From: Gemmatimonadota bacterium
GTDB lineage: Bacteria; Gemmatimonadota; Gemmatimonadetes; Gemmatimonadales; Gemmatimonadaceae
Direction: 5' to 3'
DNA length: 64,000 nt
NCBI GenBank assembly: GCA_016191225.1
Contig: JACPPC010000023.1
Location: 62,001 to 126,000, forward strand
The notes beneath the pieces were generated by a model, which saw only the letters and a list, made by a program, of their open reading frames with translations, did not search any database and was not told where the DNA came from. Positions 36,151 through 44,514 of this stretch are shown here, piece by piece. Positions within the stretch are counted from its first letter, which is position 1. Every line of letters starts with the position of its first letter. A program made the translations under genes and the position numbers.

Positions 36151-36186
36151 GCGGGCCCGGCGCCGCGGGTGCGACGCCGGGCCCGC
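36151..36186. terminator. hairpin between convergent MFS and TonB-receptor genes
   Basis: GCGGGCCCGGCG (36151-36162) pairs perfectly with 36175-36186 around a 12-base loop. It sits between two convergent stops and lacks a T-run on either strand, so termination would need the hairpin alone or Rho. Confidence 0.5.
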
Positions 36187-36213
36187 GCCAGCCCGCGCGT
36201 GCGCGGCGGGGGG

Positions 36214-38355
36214 CTACCTGGTGCGATGCACCTGGAACGACACCATCACGGTGCGGGGCATTCCCGGCTCGATGAACAGCGGCACGCCGCCCACGATGTC
36301 GGGGTTGAGGAACGCCGAGCCGACGTACTTGCGGTCGAGCAGGTTCTCCACCGAGACGAATCCCCCGAGGGCGAAGTGGCCGAAGGTGGCCAGCTCGCCG
36401 GCGTACACCGACAGGTTCATCACGCCGGCGCTCGGCACCGACACCGCGTTGGCGTCGTCCACCACGTACCCGCCGGTGACCTGCAGCCCGGCGCCGATCG
36501 AGACCGACGACCAGCCGGGGGGCGCATAGGTGAATTGCGCGTTGCCGATGTAGCGCGGCGCGCCGACCATCATCTTGCCGCTGTAGTTCGCGAAGAAGCC
36601 CGGGCGGCCGTAGTGCACCGAGTCCACCAGGTAGTCCAGGTACTCGCTCTTCGACACCGTCGCCGCGCCCGTGAAGCCGAGGCCCCAGGCGGTGCGGGCG
36701 CGCATCGACAACTCGGCGCCGATGCGCCGGGTCTTGCCGGCGGTGAAGTAGAACCTGCCGCCCCGGTAGGGAACGATGTCGTTCGTGACGTCGATCAGGT
36801 ACAGGGCGGCGTCGTAGCCGAACGCGGCGAGGTCGAGGGGACCGAGGCGCGTGGCGCCGAAGCCGCGCTTGGTGCCGACCTCGAGCGTGGTCGACCGGAT
36901 CGGCTCGAGCAGCGGGTTGATTGCCGTCACGGTGTCGAGCCCGAAAGTACCCGCGGGGTCGGTCTCGTTGCCGGCCGGCACCTCGATTCCGCCGCCGAGG
37001 TTCACGTAGACGCTGTGCCGTGGGCCGAGCGCGTAGGTGATCCCGAGCTTGGGAATGATCCCGCTGAACGACTTCGAGGCGTCGATTTGCGGGGTGATGT
37101 AGTTCTGGTAGTCGTAGCTGATGTTGTCGCTGCGCAGCCCGAGGGTGATCCCCCAGTTGCCGGCGTCGATCCGGTCCTGCACGAAGATGCCGAGGTTCGA
37201 CGCCCCCTCGCGCTTGTTGTCGCGCAGGGCCGTGCCGCGGCCGTTGCTCGCGCTGAGGCTGTAGAACAGGATCGCGCCGTCCTGGAAGGCGTAGTCGGCG
37301 CCCATCGAGAGCGTGTGCGCCACCCCCTCCGACCACGACCCGGTGTGCGAGTACACCGCGCTGCCGCCGGCGTGGACGCGGGTGAAGTCGCGAAAGGTTC
37401 CGCGCTCGGAGCGCTGCAGGTACTTGGGCTGCACGAACAGGGTCGTCGTCAGCTCGTCCGCCGGCGTGAACCTGTGGTCCATCGTGGCGCCGAGGCGGAC
37501 GATGCGGTTGTAGCGCCGCTCCTGGCGGCCGGCGTAGGTCGCGTTCGGCTGCGACGGGTCGGCGGCGAACTGCGCCTGGCTCAACGGCCCGGGAATGTTG
37601 AACTGGCTGCTCGTGCCGAGGAGCGAAAGCGCGAAGTCGGTCGACGCGCCGATCGGTGCCTGCACGCCCGCGGAGACGAGCTGCCGCTCGCTCTGGGCGT
37701 TGCCCCGGTAGCCGTCGTACCGGGTGGTCACGACCGACCCGTACACGCGGCCGCTCCCCATCACCTCGTTGCCGGAGATCATGTTGCGCTGGTACCCGTA
37801 GCTTCCCATGAGCGTGCGGAAGGTGAAGGCCGGCGCGTCGCTGGCGGGGGCGGTGCTCACGCTCACCAGTCCCCCCGAGGCGTTCCCCCACAGCGCCGAG
37901 GCGTTGGAGCGCACCACCTCCACCGACGAGGCGGCCCAGAGGTCGATCTCGTCGAGGGCGGTGCGGCCGTCGGGCTCCGTCTCCGGGACACCGTCGATCA
38001 GGAAGCGGATGCCTCGCGTGGTCCCCGCGTTCGAGCGGTCGCCGGCGCCGCGCGACCCGAAGCCGCGAATCGTGATCCGCGCGTCCGGGCCGCCCGAGCG
38101 CGACTGCGCCAGCACGCCGGGCACGAGGGCCAGCGCGTCCTGCACGCCGAGTCCGAGCCGGCTCCTCCAGTCCGCGGGAGTGATCGCGGTGGTGGCGAGT
38201 GGCGTCCGGAACAGGTCGGCGCCGGTGCGCCCGGTGACGGTCACGGTCGGCAGCTGGGCGCCGGCCTTGGCCGCGCTGTCGGGCTGCTGGGCCGCTGCGG
38301 GAAGCGCGACGAGCGCCGCGAACAGGACGTGCGCAGCAGGGCTGCGGGAGGTCAT
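36214..38355 (-). CDS. TonB-dependent outer-membrane receptor (FecA/CirA-like)
   Basis: A 713-aa outer-membrane receptor. The signal peptide is residues 1-22 (AAHVLFAALVALPAAAQ). A TonB-box-like LPTVTVTG follows near 34-41. The plug domain has ARITIRGFGSRGAGDRSNAG and RFLIDGVPETEPDGRTALDE, with SSVEVVRSNASALWGNASGG as the plug end. The 22-strand barrel ends with an aromatic-rich strand and a closing basic residue. It imports an iron-chelate, vitamin or metal complex. ATG 38355 is preferred over upstream TTG/ATG choices because it places the signal peptide at the N-terminus. It diverges from a GNAT gene and converges on the MFS exporter. Confidence 0.9.
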   Translation of the reverse strand: MTSRSPAAHVLFAALVALPAAAQQPDSAAKAGAQLPTVTVTGRTGADLFRTPLATTAITPADWRSRLGLGVQDALALVPGVLAQSRSGGPDARITIRGFGSRGAGDRSNAGTTRGIRFLIDGVPETEPDGRTALDEIDLWAASSVEVVRSNASALWGNASGGLVSVSTAPASDAPAFTFRTLMGSYGYQRNMISGNEVMGSGRVYGSVVTTRYDGYRGNAQSERQLVSAGVQAPIGASTDFALSLLGTSSQFNIPGPLSQAQFAADPSQPNATYAGRQERRYNRIVRLGATMDHRFTPADELTTTLFVQPKYLQRSERGTFRDFTRVHAGGSAVYSHTGSWSEGVAHTLSMGADYAFQDGAILFYSLSASNGRGTALRDNKREGASNLGIFVQDRIDAGNWGITLGLRSDNISYDYQNYITPQIDASKSFSGIIPKLGITYALGPRHSVYVNLGGGIEVPAGNETDPAGTFGLDTVTAINPLLEPIRSTTLEVGTKRGFGATRLGPLDLAAFGYDAALYLIDVTNDIVPYRGGRFYFTAGKTRRIGAELSMRARTAWGLGFTGAATVSKSEYLDYLVDSVHYGRPGFFANYSGKMMVGAPRYIGNAQFTYAPPGWSSVSIGAGLQVTGGYVVDDANAVSVPSAGVMNLSVYAGELATFGHFALGGFVSVENLLDRKYVGSAFLNPDIVGGVPLFIEPGMPRTVMVSFQVHRTR

Positions 38356-38393
38356 GGCTGAGCGGGGATGGGAAGGGGTGCCGGACCGCATCA

Positions 38394-38399
38394 ACTTTA
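38394..38399 (-). promoter_or_regulatory. possible -10 box for the TonB receptor
   Basis: TAAAGT on the minus strand lies about 38 bases upstream of the ATG at 38355. It matches the asnB -10 hexamer. No Fur-box-like palindrome was recognised in the 186-base divergent spacer. Confidence 0.4.
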
Positions 38400-38541
38400 C
38401 GCAGGCAGCAACGTGGGCGTTAGGTGGTGCGGCGTCCGCCGCGTCCCGGCACGCGCCCGCCGGCCCGTCCGGCGTTCGTTGCGCCGGCGCCGGGGGGGAG
38501 CTTCATTGCGCGCACGGCCGTCCCCTCCCGACCCGACACTC

Positions 38542-39135
38542 GTGATCACTCCCGTCCCGACGACGCTCGAAGGCCACGGCGTTCGCCTCGAGCCGCTTGT
38601 CCCCGCGCACGAGGCCGCGCTGCGAGACGCGGCGGCCGACGGCCATCTCTGGGAACTCTGGTTCACGACCGTGCCCGCTCCCGCCGAGACCGCGGCCTAC
38701 ATCGCCACCGCACTCGACGGCCAGCGGGCCGGGCACATGCTCCCCTGGGCGGTCCGGGAGCTGTCCACCGGCACGATCGTGGGGAGCACCCGGTACCACG
38801 ACATCGTACCCGCCGTCGACCGCGTCGAGATCGGCTACACCTGGTACGCGAAGCGCTGGCAGCGCAGCCACGTCAACACCGCGTGCAAGCGCCTCCTCCT
38901 CGGCCACGCCTTCGATACCCTGGGCTGCGCCGTGGTCGGCCTGCGCACCGACAACTTCAACGTCGCGTCGCAGGCCGCGATCGCGGCGATCGGCGCGCGG
39001 AAGGACGGCGTCATCCGGCATCACCAGGCGAGGCGCGACGGCAGTGCCCGCGACAGCGTGATGTTCAGCATCCTGCGCGAGGAATGGCCGGAGGTGCGGC
39101 GGCACCTCGAGCTGCGGATGGCGCGGCACGGCTGA
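38542..39135 (+). CDS. GNAT acetyltransferase, RimJ/RimL-like
   Basis: A 197-aa single-domain N-acetyltransferase using acetyl-CoA. The N-terminus TLEGHGVRLEPLVPAHEAAL fits the RimJ/RimL subgroup. IVGSTRYHDIVPAVDRVEIG forms strands beta3-4, and GYTWYAKRWQRSHVNTACKR lies at the acetyl-CoA pyrophosphate loop, although the canonical Q/RxxGxG/A is degenerate. VGLRTDNFNVASQAAIAAIG closes the fold. GTG 38542 is chosen as the first start before the domain; upstream sequence in the frame is basic and not protein-like. The substrate (protein N-terminus or small amine) is unknown. Confidence 0.82.
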   Translation: MITPVPTTLEGHGVRLEPLVPAHEAALRDAAADGHLWELWFTTVPAPAETAAYIATALDGQRAGHMLPWAVRELSTGTIVGSTRYHDIVPAVDRVEIGYTWYAKRWQRSHVNTACKRLLLGHAFDTLGCAVVGLRTDNFNVASQAAIAAIGARKDGVIRHHQARRDGSARDSVMFSILREEWPEVRRHLELRMARHG

Positions 39136-39144
39136 GCGACGCGC

Positions 39145-39189
39145 GGCACGGGCGCGGCGCCGGTCGGCGGCCCGCCAGCGACCCGTGCC
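39145..39189. terminator. inverted repeat between convergent genes
   Basis: GGCACGGG (39145-39152) pairs with CCCGTGCC (39182-39189); the 29-base loop can itself fold. It lies between the GNAT stop and the convergent histidine kinase stop. There is no T-tract, so its role as a terminator is only likely by position. Confidence 0.35.
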
Positions 39190-39194
39190 TCCCG

Positions 39195-41843
39195 CTACTC
39201 CGCCCGCGGCGCGTCCGCCCCCTGCGCCTGGCCCAGCAGCTCCCTGACGCGCCTGGCGAGCTGCGCCGGCGCGAAGGGCTTGCCGATGAAGGCCAGCCCG
39301 GCCAGCAGCACCCCCTGCCGGACGATCGCGTCGTCGGTGTAGCCCGAGGTGTACAGCACCCGCAGCCCCGGGCGCTCCTCGCGCAGCCGTGTGGCGAGCT
39401 CGGCGCCGTTCATCCCCGGCATCACCACGTCGGTGATCAGCAGGTCGATCGGCCCCTCGAACCGGCGGGCGAGGTCGAGGGCCATCGGCCCGTCGCTGGC
39501 CGCGAGAACGGTGTAGCCGAGGCGGTTGAGCGTGTCCGAGGCGACGAGGCGCACCGATCGCTCGTCCTCGGCGAGGAGGATCACCCCGCTCGCCTCGCCG
39601 TCGGCCGTGGGATGCTCATACGCCGGCGCCGCGACGTCGCCGCGGGTGCGCGGCAGGTAGACGAAGAACTTCGACCCGCGCCCCGGCTCGCTCCAGACGC
39701 GCATGCGGCCGTTCGACTGCTCGACGATGCCGTAGGCCGTGGCCAGCCCGAGGCCGGTGCCGCGGCCGCGCTCCTTGGTGGTGAAGAAGGGCTCGAACAG
39801 CCGCGCCCGCACGCTGGCGTCCATGCCGTGGCCGGTGTCGCTGACGGTGAGCAGCACCCAGTCGCCGGGGGGCACGCCCTCGTGCCGCGGGTCGGGCGCC
39901 GTGAGGCTCACGTGCTCGGTGGAGAGGGTGAGCGTTCCGCCGTCGCGCATCGCATCGCGCGCGTTGAGCGCGAGGTTCATCACCACCTGCTCGACCTGCG
40001 TCGGGTCGGCGGTGACCATCCACAGCCCCGGGGCGGGTTCGATCGCCACCTGCACGTTCTCGCCGATCACCCGGGCCAGCATCCCGCTCATGCCGCCGAT
40101 GACCTCGTTGAGGGAGAGGGGCACGGGCTGCAGCATCTGGCGCCGGCTGAAGGCGAGGATCTGCCGCGTGAGCGCGGCGGCGCGTTCGGCCGCCCGCCGG
40201 ATCTCGAGGATCTCGCCGCGCGACGGCGCCTGCGCGTCCATGTCCTCGAGCACGAGGTCGCAGTAACCCAGGATCCCGGTGAGCAGGTTGTTGAAGTCGT
40301 GCGCGATGCCGCCCGCGAAGCGGCCGATCGCCTCCATCTTCTGCGCCTGGCGCAACTGCTCGCGCGAACTCTCGAGTGCCCGCTCGGCGGCCAGGCGCGC
40401 CGTGACATCGATGTTCACGCTCAGCCGCGCCTCGATTCCCTCGAACATCACGTTGCGAACGGTGACGTCGACGTCGAGCGGCGTGCCGTCCTTCCTCCAG
40501 TGCCGCCACTGGGCGCGGTAGACATCGGGGGCGGGGGGGGCGTTGATGGAGGCGTCGAAGCCCTCGTGGTCCTCCGGCGGCCGCACGTCGCGCAGCGTCA
40601 TCTGCGCGAACTCGGCGGCCGTCCATCCGTACTGCCGCACGGCCGCCTCGTTCACGGCGAGGAAGCGCAGCGACGCGATCTCGGTGATCCACATCGGCAC
40701 CGGCGACTGCTCGAACAGCGCGCGGTAGCGCTGCTCGCCGGCCCGCAGGTCGTTGCGGTTCTGCTCGAGCGTGGCAGCCATCTGGTTGAACTGCCGGGCC
40801 AGCCCGCCGATCTCCGAGCCCGATCGCACGCCCGACCGGTGGGCGAGGTCGCCCGAGGCGACCGTCGCGACGTCGCCGGCAAGCGCCTGCACCGGGTGGG
40901 AGATGCGGCGGCCGATCAGGAGTGCGACGCTCACCGCGAGCGCGAGGGTCAGGGCAAAGAGGGCGATCTCGCGAAACAGGAGGGCACGGACCGGCGGCTC
41001 GGCCTGGTCGAGCTGCAGTCCGACGATCACCCGCCACGGGGCCCGCGTGACCAGCGCCTGCTGGTAGAAGCGCACCGAATCGTCGAGGCCGCGCATCTCG
41101 CGACCGAGCCCGGCGCCACCGAGTGCCGCGCGCACGAGGGGATGTGCGCTCACGTCACGCCCGAGGTCCGCGGAGCGGGGCGGGGCCCGGCCCACCAGCC
41201 GGCCGGCGTCGTTCACCACCCACGCCACCGCGCCCGCGGGCACGGTCGCGCCGGCCACCACCGGTTCGAGCCAGGCCAGGCGGAACGACGCCACCAGAAC
41301 GCCCGCCACGGAGGAATCGGGGGCGAAGAGCGCGGTGGCCACGCCGGTCCCCCATCGCGTCGTATCGAGCGCGGAGCGCACAACGTCGCCGATGGCGAGG
41401 GCACGGCTCCTCACTGCCTCGCGCAGGTAACGACGGCCCGCGGCGGAGTAGCGCGAACGGTCGCCCACCGGGTCGAGCGACACGCCGAGGTTGCGCCCCG
41501 CCGTGTCGAAGACCCCGAAATTGATGAGGTTCGGCGGGAACTCCTGCATCACCCGTCGCAGCAGCAGGTCGTTGCCGGCAACCGCTCGCGGGCTGGCCCG
41601 CACCATCGGGGCCGTGGCGCGCAACAGCGTGGTGATGTCGGCGAGGCGGTCGTCAATCCGCTCGGCCACGCCGCGCGCGATTCCCTCCGCGCGCTCGGCG
41701 GCGAAGACGCGCCGCTCGGTGAGCCGCTCGCGCGTACGGATGCCCGTGTAGGCGAGGAACGGCGAGAGGGCACCGACCACGAGCAGCACGAGCCGCGAAC
41801 GGATGCGCAGCCGCGGCCAGCGGGCTCCGTCGGGCACCGGCAA
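39195..41843 (-). CDS. hybrid sensor histidine kinase (sensor-HAMP-PAS-HK-REC)
   Basis: An 882-aa membrane kinase. TM1 is near residues 17-33 and TM2 near 284-303 ([20 protein letters not shown]), enclosing a roughly 250-residue extracytoplasmic dCache-like sensor. HAMP ([20 protein letters not shown]), PAS (about 365-480, with [20 protein letters not shown]), HisKA with His515 in GGIAHDFNN, and HATPase with [16 protein letters not shown] and GTGLGLA boxes follow. The receiver domain has Asp805 in [10 protein letters not shown] and the switch Lys in FIGKPF. No separate response regulator is adjacent. It directly follows a GNAT gene with no gap; the start is TTG 41843 or GTG 41837. The signal is unknown. 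Confidence 0.9.
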   Translation of the reverse strand: MPVPDGARWPRLRIRSRLVLLVVGALSPFLAYTGIRTRERLTERRVFAAERAEGIARGVAERIDDRLADITTLLRATAPMVRASPRAVAGNDLLLRRVMQEFPPNLINFGVFDTAGRNLGVSLDPVGDRSRYSAAGRRYLREAVRSRALAIGDVVRSALDTTRWGTGVATALFAPDSSVAGVLVASFRLAWLEPVVAGATVPAGAVAWVVNDAGRLVGRAPPRSADLGRDVSAHPLVRAALGGAGLGREMRGLDDSVRFYQQALVTRAPWRVIVGLQLDQAEPPVRALLFREIALFALTLALAVSVALLIGRRISHPVQALAGDVATVASGDLAHRSGVRSGSEIGGLARQFNQMAATLEQNRNDLRAGEQRYRALFEQSPVPMWITEIASLRFLAVNEAAVRQYGWTAAEFAQMTLRDVRPPEDHEGFDASINAPPAPDVYRAQWRHWRKDGTPLDVDVTVRNVMFEGIEARLSVNIDVTARLAAERALESSREQLRQAQKMEAIGRFAGGIAHDFNNLLTGILGYCDLVLEDMDAQAPSRGEILEIRRAAERAAALTRQILAFSRRQMLQPVPLSLNEVIGGMSGMLARVIGENVQVAIEPAPGLWMVTADPTQVEQVVMNLALNARDAMRDGGTLTLSTEHVSLTAPDPRHEGVPPGDWVLLTVSDTGHGMDASVRARLFEPFFTTKERGRGTGLGLATAYGIVEQSNGRMRVWSEPGRGSKFFVYLPRTRGDVAAPAYEHPTADGEASGVILLAEDERSVRLVASDTLNRLGYTVLAASDGPMALDLARRFEGPIDLLITDVVMPGMNGAELATRLREERPGLRVLYTSGYTDDAIVRQGVLLAGLAFIGKPFAPAQLARRVRELLGQAQGADAPRAE

Positions 41844-42416
41844 TCAGCCGCCCGTCAGCACGCGGTGACGCAGGTGCTCCGCCACCCTGAAACCCAGGGC
41901 CTCCCAGGCCTTCGCCGCGCCGTCGTTCATGGCGTCAACGTGCAGTCGCACTTCCACCAGCCCGCGCGAACGGCACCAGGCCAGCGCGTGCTCGACGAGG
42001 ATGCTGAGCACCCCCTCGCGCCGCTCCTCGGGGAGCACGTAGGCCGAGGAGAGGTAGCCGTACCGCGACGGCAGGAGGAGCGGAGACGACCGCGACTCGC
42101 GCACGCGCAGGCAGCCCACCGTGGCGCCGCCGCGCTCGGCGACGAAGCAGGACTGCTGGCCGTCGGCCAGCTGCTCGGCGAACAGCGCGCGGGCGCGCGC
42201 CTCGAGGTCCTGCCGCGGGCGCCCGTAGATGGCCGAGCCGGCGTGCTCGCGGATCAGCGCCGCCCGCATCCGCACGAGGGCGTCGATGTCGTCGACGGTG
42301 GCGAGGCGCACCGTGACGTCGCCATTGGCCGTGTGCGCCGCGCGCATCACGCCGCTCTTGCGGCCGGCGATCGGGCGGCGGGGAGCCGCGCTCAATGGAG
42401 CCTCGGGGGCGGGCAT
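41844..42416 (-). CDS. GNAT-family N-acetyltransferase
   Basis: A 190-aa protein; an internal ATG at residue 24 (MRAAHTANGDVTVRLATVDD) gives 167 aa and a more usual GNAT start. The acetyl-CoA loop is VLPEERREGVLSILVEHALA, matching the Q/RxxGxG/A region with a changed Gly position. RLHVDAMNDGAAKAWEALGF is the typical final helix-strand element. Its stop abuts the start codon of the hybrid kinase, so they are co-translated. It may acetylate a signal or target tied to that kinase, but this is only context. The spacer upstream contains a dispersed repeat. Confidence 0.82.
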   Translation of the reverse strand: MPAPEAPLSAAPRRPIAGRKSGVMRAAHTANGDVTVRLATVDDIDALVRMRAALIREHAGSAIYGRPRQDLEARARALFAEQLADGQQSCFVAERGGATVGCLRVRESRSSPLLLPSRYGYLSSAYVLPEERREGVLSILVEHALAWCRSRGLVEVRLHVDAMNDGAAKAWEALGFRVAEHLRHRVLTGG

Positions 42417-42521
42417 GCCGGGAACATTGCCTGAAGGTGCGCGCAGTCACGGGCGCCCGCCAGCGGCGGCGTGTCGGCGTGGGCGCCGCGAGGCGTCCGC
42501 GCGCAGCCGAAGGGCAGGAAC

Positions 42522-42547
42522 AGGTCCTTCGCTTCGCCCAGGATGAC
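42522..42547 (-). repeat. dispersed 3'-end repeat, copy A
   Basis: Read on the minus strand it begins GTCATCCTGGGCG and continues through GAAGCGAAGGACC, starting 8 bases after the stop of the AAA ATPase gene. A neighbouring CGAAGG can pair with the CCTTCG of the repeat. It belongs to the family described at 47252, 53206 and 58228. Confidence 0.8.
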
Positions 42548-42555
42548 GGCGGCGG

Positions 42556-44031
42556 TCAGGCCGAGAGCCCGCCGCCGAACATGTCCTGGCTCGGCCGGCG
42601 CCGCGCCTCCGGATGCGCCCGGCCGTACCGGCCCTGGTCGTTGCGCGAAATCTTGCGCCGCGCCACGAGCGACTCGAGCACGAGCTCGCAGGCGGCCGCC
42701 GTGACCGGCACGTCTCCCGGCGTCGCGAGTCCCACGAGCTCCACCAGCTCGACCAGCCCGGGAACGCCGCGAAAGCCCGCCACCGCCGCCTCGGCGGTCG
42801 CGTCATCGGCCACCTGCAGGGCACCGCCGCCGTCGAACCACATCACCACCTCGTCGGTGCCCGCCCCCTCGGCGCGGGCGCGGAAGGTGGCGTCGCAGGC
42901 CCGGCGAATGAGCTCCACCGCGATCGCCGGCGCCCCCACCAGCTCCCCCTCGTACTCCAGCTCGATCTTCCCCGTGATCGCCGGGAGGGCGGCGTAGAGG
43001 TCCCCGAAGCGCGGCACGACCTCGCGCTCCCGGTTGGTGATCACGCGCCGCTCGGCGTTGGACACCACGTTCTCCATCACGCTGATCGGCATGCGCTGCG
43101 AGACTCCCGACCGCCGGTCGACGCGCTTGTCGGTGCGGGCCTCGAACGCGATCCGCTCCACCGCCTCGGCCACGAAATCGGGGACGCGCACCGGCGCGCC
43201 ACCGCGCCGGATCCATGCCTCCTGTCGCGTGATCGCAGCGCCGAGGGCCACCGTCTCCGGGTAGTGCGTCACCACCTCGCTGCCGATCCGGTCCTTGAGC
43301 GGCGTGATGATCTTGCCGCGCGCCGTGTAGTCCTCGGGGTTGGCGGTGAAGCAGAGGAGGACGTCGAGCGGGAGCCGCACCGGATAGCCTTTGATCTGGA
43401 CGTCCCCCTCCTGCATGATGTTGAAGAGGCCGACCTGCACCTTGCCGGCGAGGTCGGGGAGCTCGTTGAGGGCGAAGATGCCGCGGTTGGCGCGCGGCAG
43501 CATGCCGAAGTGGATCGTGAGCTCGTCCGACAGCACGTGGCCGCCGCGGGCGGCGCGGATCGGGTCCACGTCGCCGATGATGTCGGCCACCGTCACGTCC
43601 GGCGTGGCGAGCTTCTCGACATACCGGTTGTCGCGGTGCACCCAGGCGATCGGCGTGTCGTCGCCCGCCTCCGCGATCAGCGTCCGCGACTGGCGGGAGA
43701 TCGGCGAGAACGGGCTGTCGTTGACCTCGCTCCCGGCCACGATCGGCATCTCGTCATCGAGCAGGGTCACGAGGGCGCGCAGCAGTCGCGACTTGGCCTG
43801 CCCGCGCAGCCCCAGCAGGATGAAGTTGTGCCGCGAGAGGAGCGCGTTCACGATCTGCGGCATCACCGTGTCCTCGTAGCCGAGAACCCCGTCAAAGAGT
43901 GGGCCGCCACCGGCAAGCCGCGCGATCAGGTTCTCGCGGATCTCGTCCTTCACGGTGCGTCGGGTGCGCTGCGGCGCGCCCCAGGGGGATGCCCTCAGGG
44001 CACCCAGCGTCTCGGGAAGCTTCGTGGTCAC
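42556..44031 (-). CDS. MoxR / magnesium-chelatase-like AAA+ ATPase
   Basis: A 491-aa AAA+ ATPase of the helix-2-insert group. Walker A is GLRGQAKS at about 74-81. Walker B is GIFALNELPDL at about 184-194, with Asn in the usual Asp position as I recall for this subfamily. Sensor 1 is CFTANPEDY and an arginine-finger region is GKIITPLKDRIGSEV. A C-terminal winged or lid region extends to 491, longer than a bare MoxR (about 330). Such ATPases act with VWA proteins, and the VWA gene at 33438 is the obvious candidate. GTG 44031 has a good AGGAGA Shine-Dalgarno 9 bases upstream. Downstream lies a repeat and the GNAT-kinase pair. Confidence 0.88.
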   Translation of the reverse strand: MTTKLPETLGALRASPWGAPQRTRRTVKDEIRENLIARLAGGGPLFDGVLGYEDTVMPQIVNALLSRHNFILLGLRGQAKSRLLRALVTLLDDEMPIVAGSEVNDSPFSPISRQSRTLIAEAGDDTPIAWVHRDNRYVEKLATPDVTVADIIGDVDPIRAARGGHVLSDELTIHFGMLPRANRGIFALNELPDLAGKVQVGLFNIMQEGDVQIKGYPVRLPLDVLLCFTANPEDYTARGKIITPLKDRIGSEVVTHYPETVALGAAITRQEAWIRRGGAPVRVPDFVAEAVERIAFEARTDKRVDRRSGVSQRMPISVMENVVSNAERRVITNREREVVPRFGDLYAALPAITGKIELEYEGELVGAPAIAVELIRRACDATFRARAEGAGTDEVVMWFDGGGALQVADDATAEAAVAGFRGVPGLVELVELVGLATPGDVPVTAAACELVLESLVARRKISRNDQGRYGRAHPEARRRPSQDMFGGGLSA

Positions 44032-44172
44032 GCGGTCGGTCTCCTGGTGGGCGGCGCCTGCCGCCCTCCGGCGCAAGTTAACCCGGCGCGGCGTGGCACG
44101 TCGTGCGTTCTCCCGTTGACCCGCCCCCCCGCCGGATCCCGATCCTTCGCCCTTCCGCGTCGCGCGGGCCAG

Positions 44173-44514
44173 GTGCCACGGTTCCTCTCGCACATCCTGA
44201 GTCGTGCGCGCGCGCGGGCGATCGACCATGCCCGCACCGAGTGGTCGTACCGGCGCGCGATCGTGGTGCTGGTGGCTGGTCCGGGCAACGTGCGCGAGGC
44301 CGTGCCTGCGCCGGCGCCGCGCGCCTGGATCTGCCTGCGGGCCGGGATCTGCCTGCGGGCCGGGATCGCGCCGTCGGTCACGGCGATCGAGCGCGTCGGC
44401 GTCCGCCGCGCCGGCACCTGCTTCGCCGACCGCCGGCTGAGGCGCTCGAGCCTGCGCTGGGAGCCGGCCCCCGGCGCTCAGTCGGCGGGAAGCACCTCGA
44501 CCAGGTTGTCGTAG
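44173..44514 (+). CDS. possible small protein of unknown function
   Basis: A 113-codon frame from GTG 44173 with about 94% G/C third positions, unlike the other frames here. Its product starts VPRFLSHILSRARARAIDHA and contains AIVVLVAGPG. The last 37 bases overlap the convergent oxidoreductase 3' end. An internal 18-bp tandem duplication (44327-44362) adds six residues (ICLRAG-like) in frame, which supports translation weakly. No family was recognised and no Shine-Dalgarno or promoter is clear. It may be a spurious frame in a 440-bp spacer. Confidence 0.35.
   Translation: MPRFLSHILSRARARAIDHARTEWSYRRAIVVLVAGPGNVREAVPAPAPRAWICLRAGICLRAGIAPSVTAIERVGVRRAGTCFADRRLRRSSLRWEPAPGAQSAGSTSTRLS
44327..44362. 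repeat. 18-bp tandem duplication
   Basis: Two exact copies of an 18-base unit (beginning GGATCTGCC) stand head to tail, inside the possible small gene. The length is a multiple of three, so it preserves the frame. Confidence 0.85.

Noticed and set aside
38424..42434. 1336-codon plus-strand frame across the GNAT and histidine kinase genes
   Set aside because: Low-complexity Arg/Gly/Ala product antisense to a kinase with intact catalytic motifs; a by-product of high GC.
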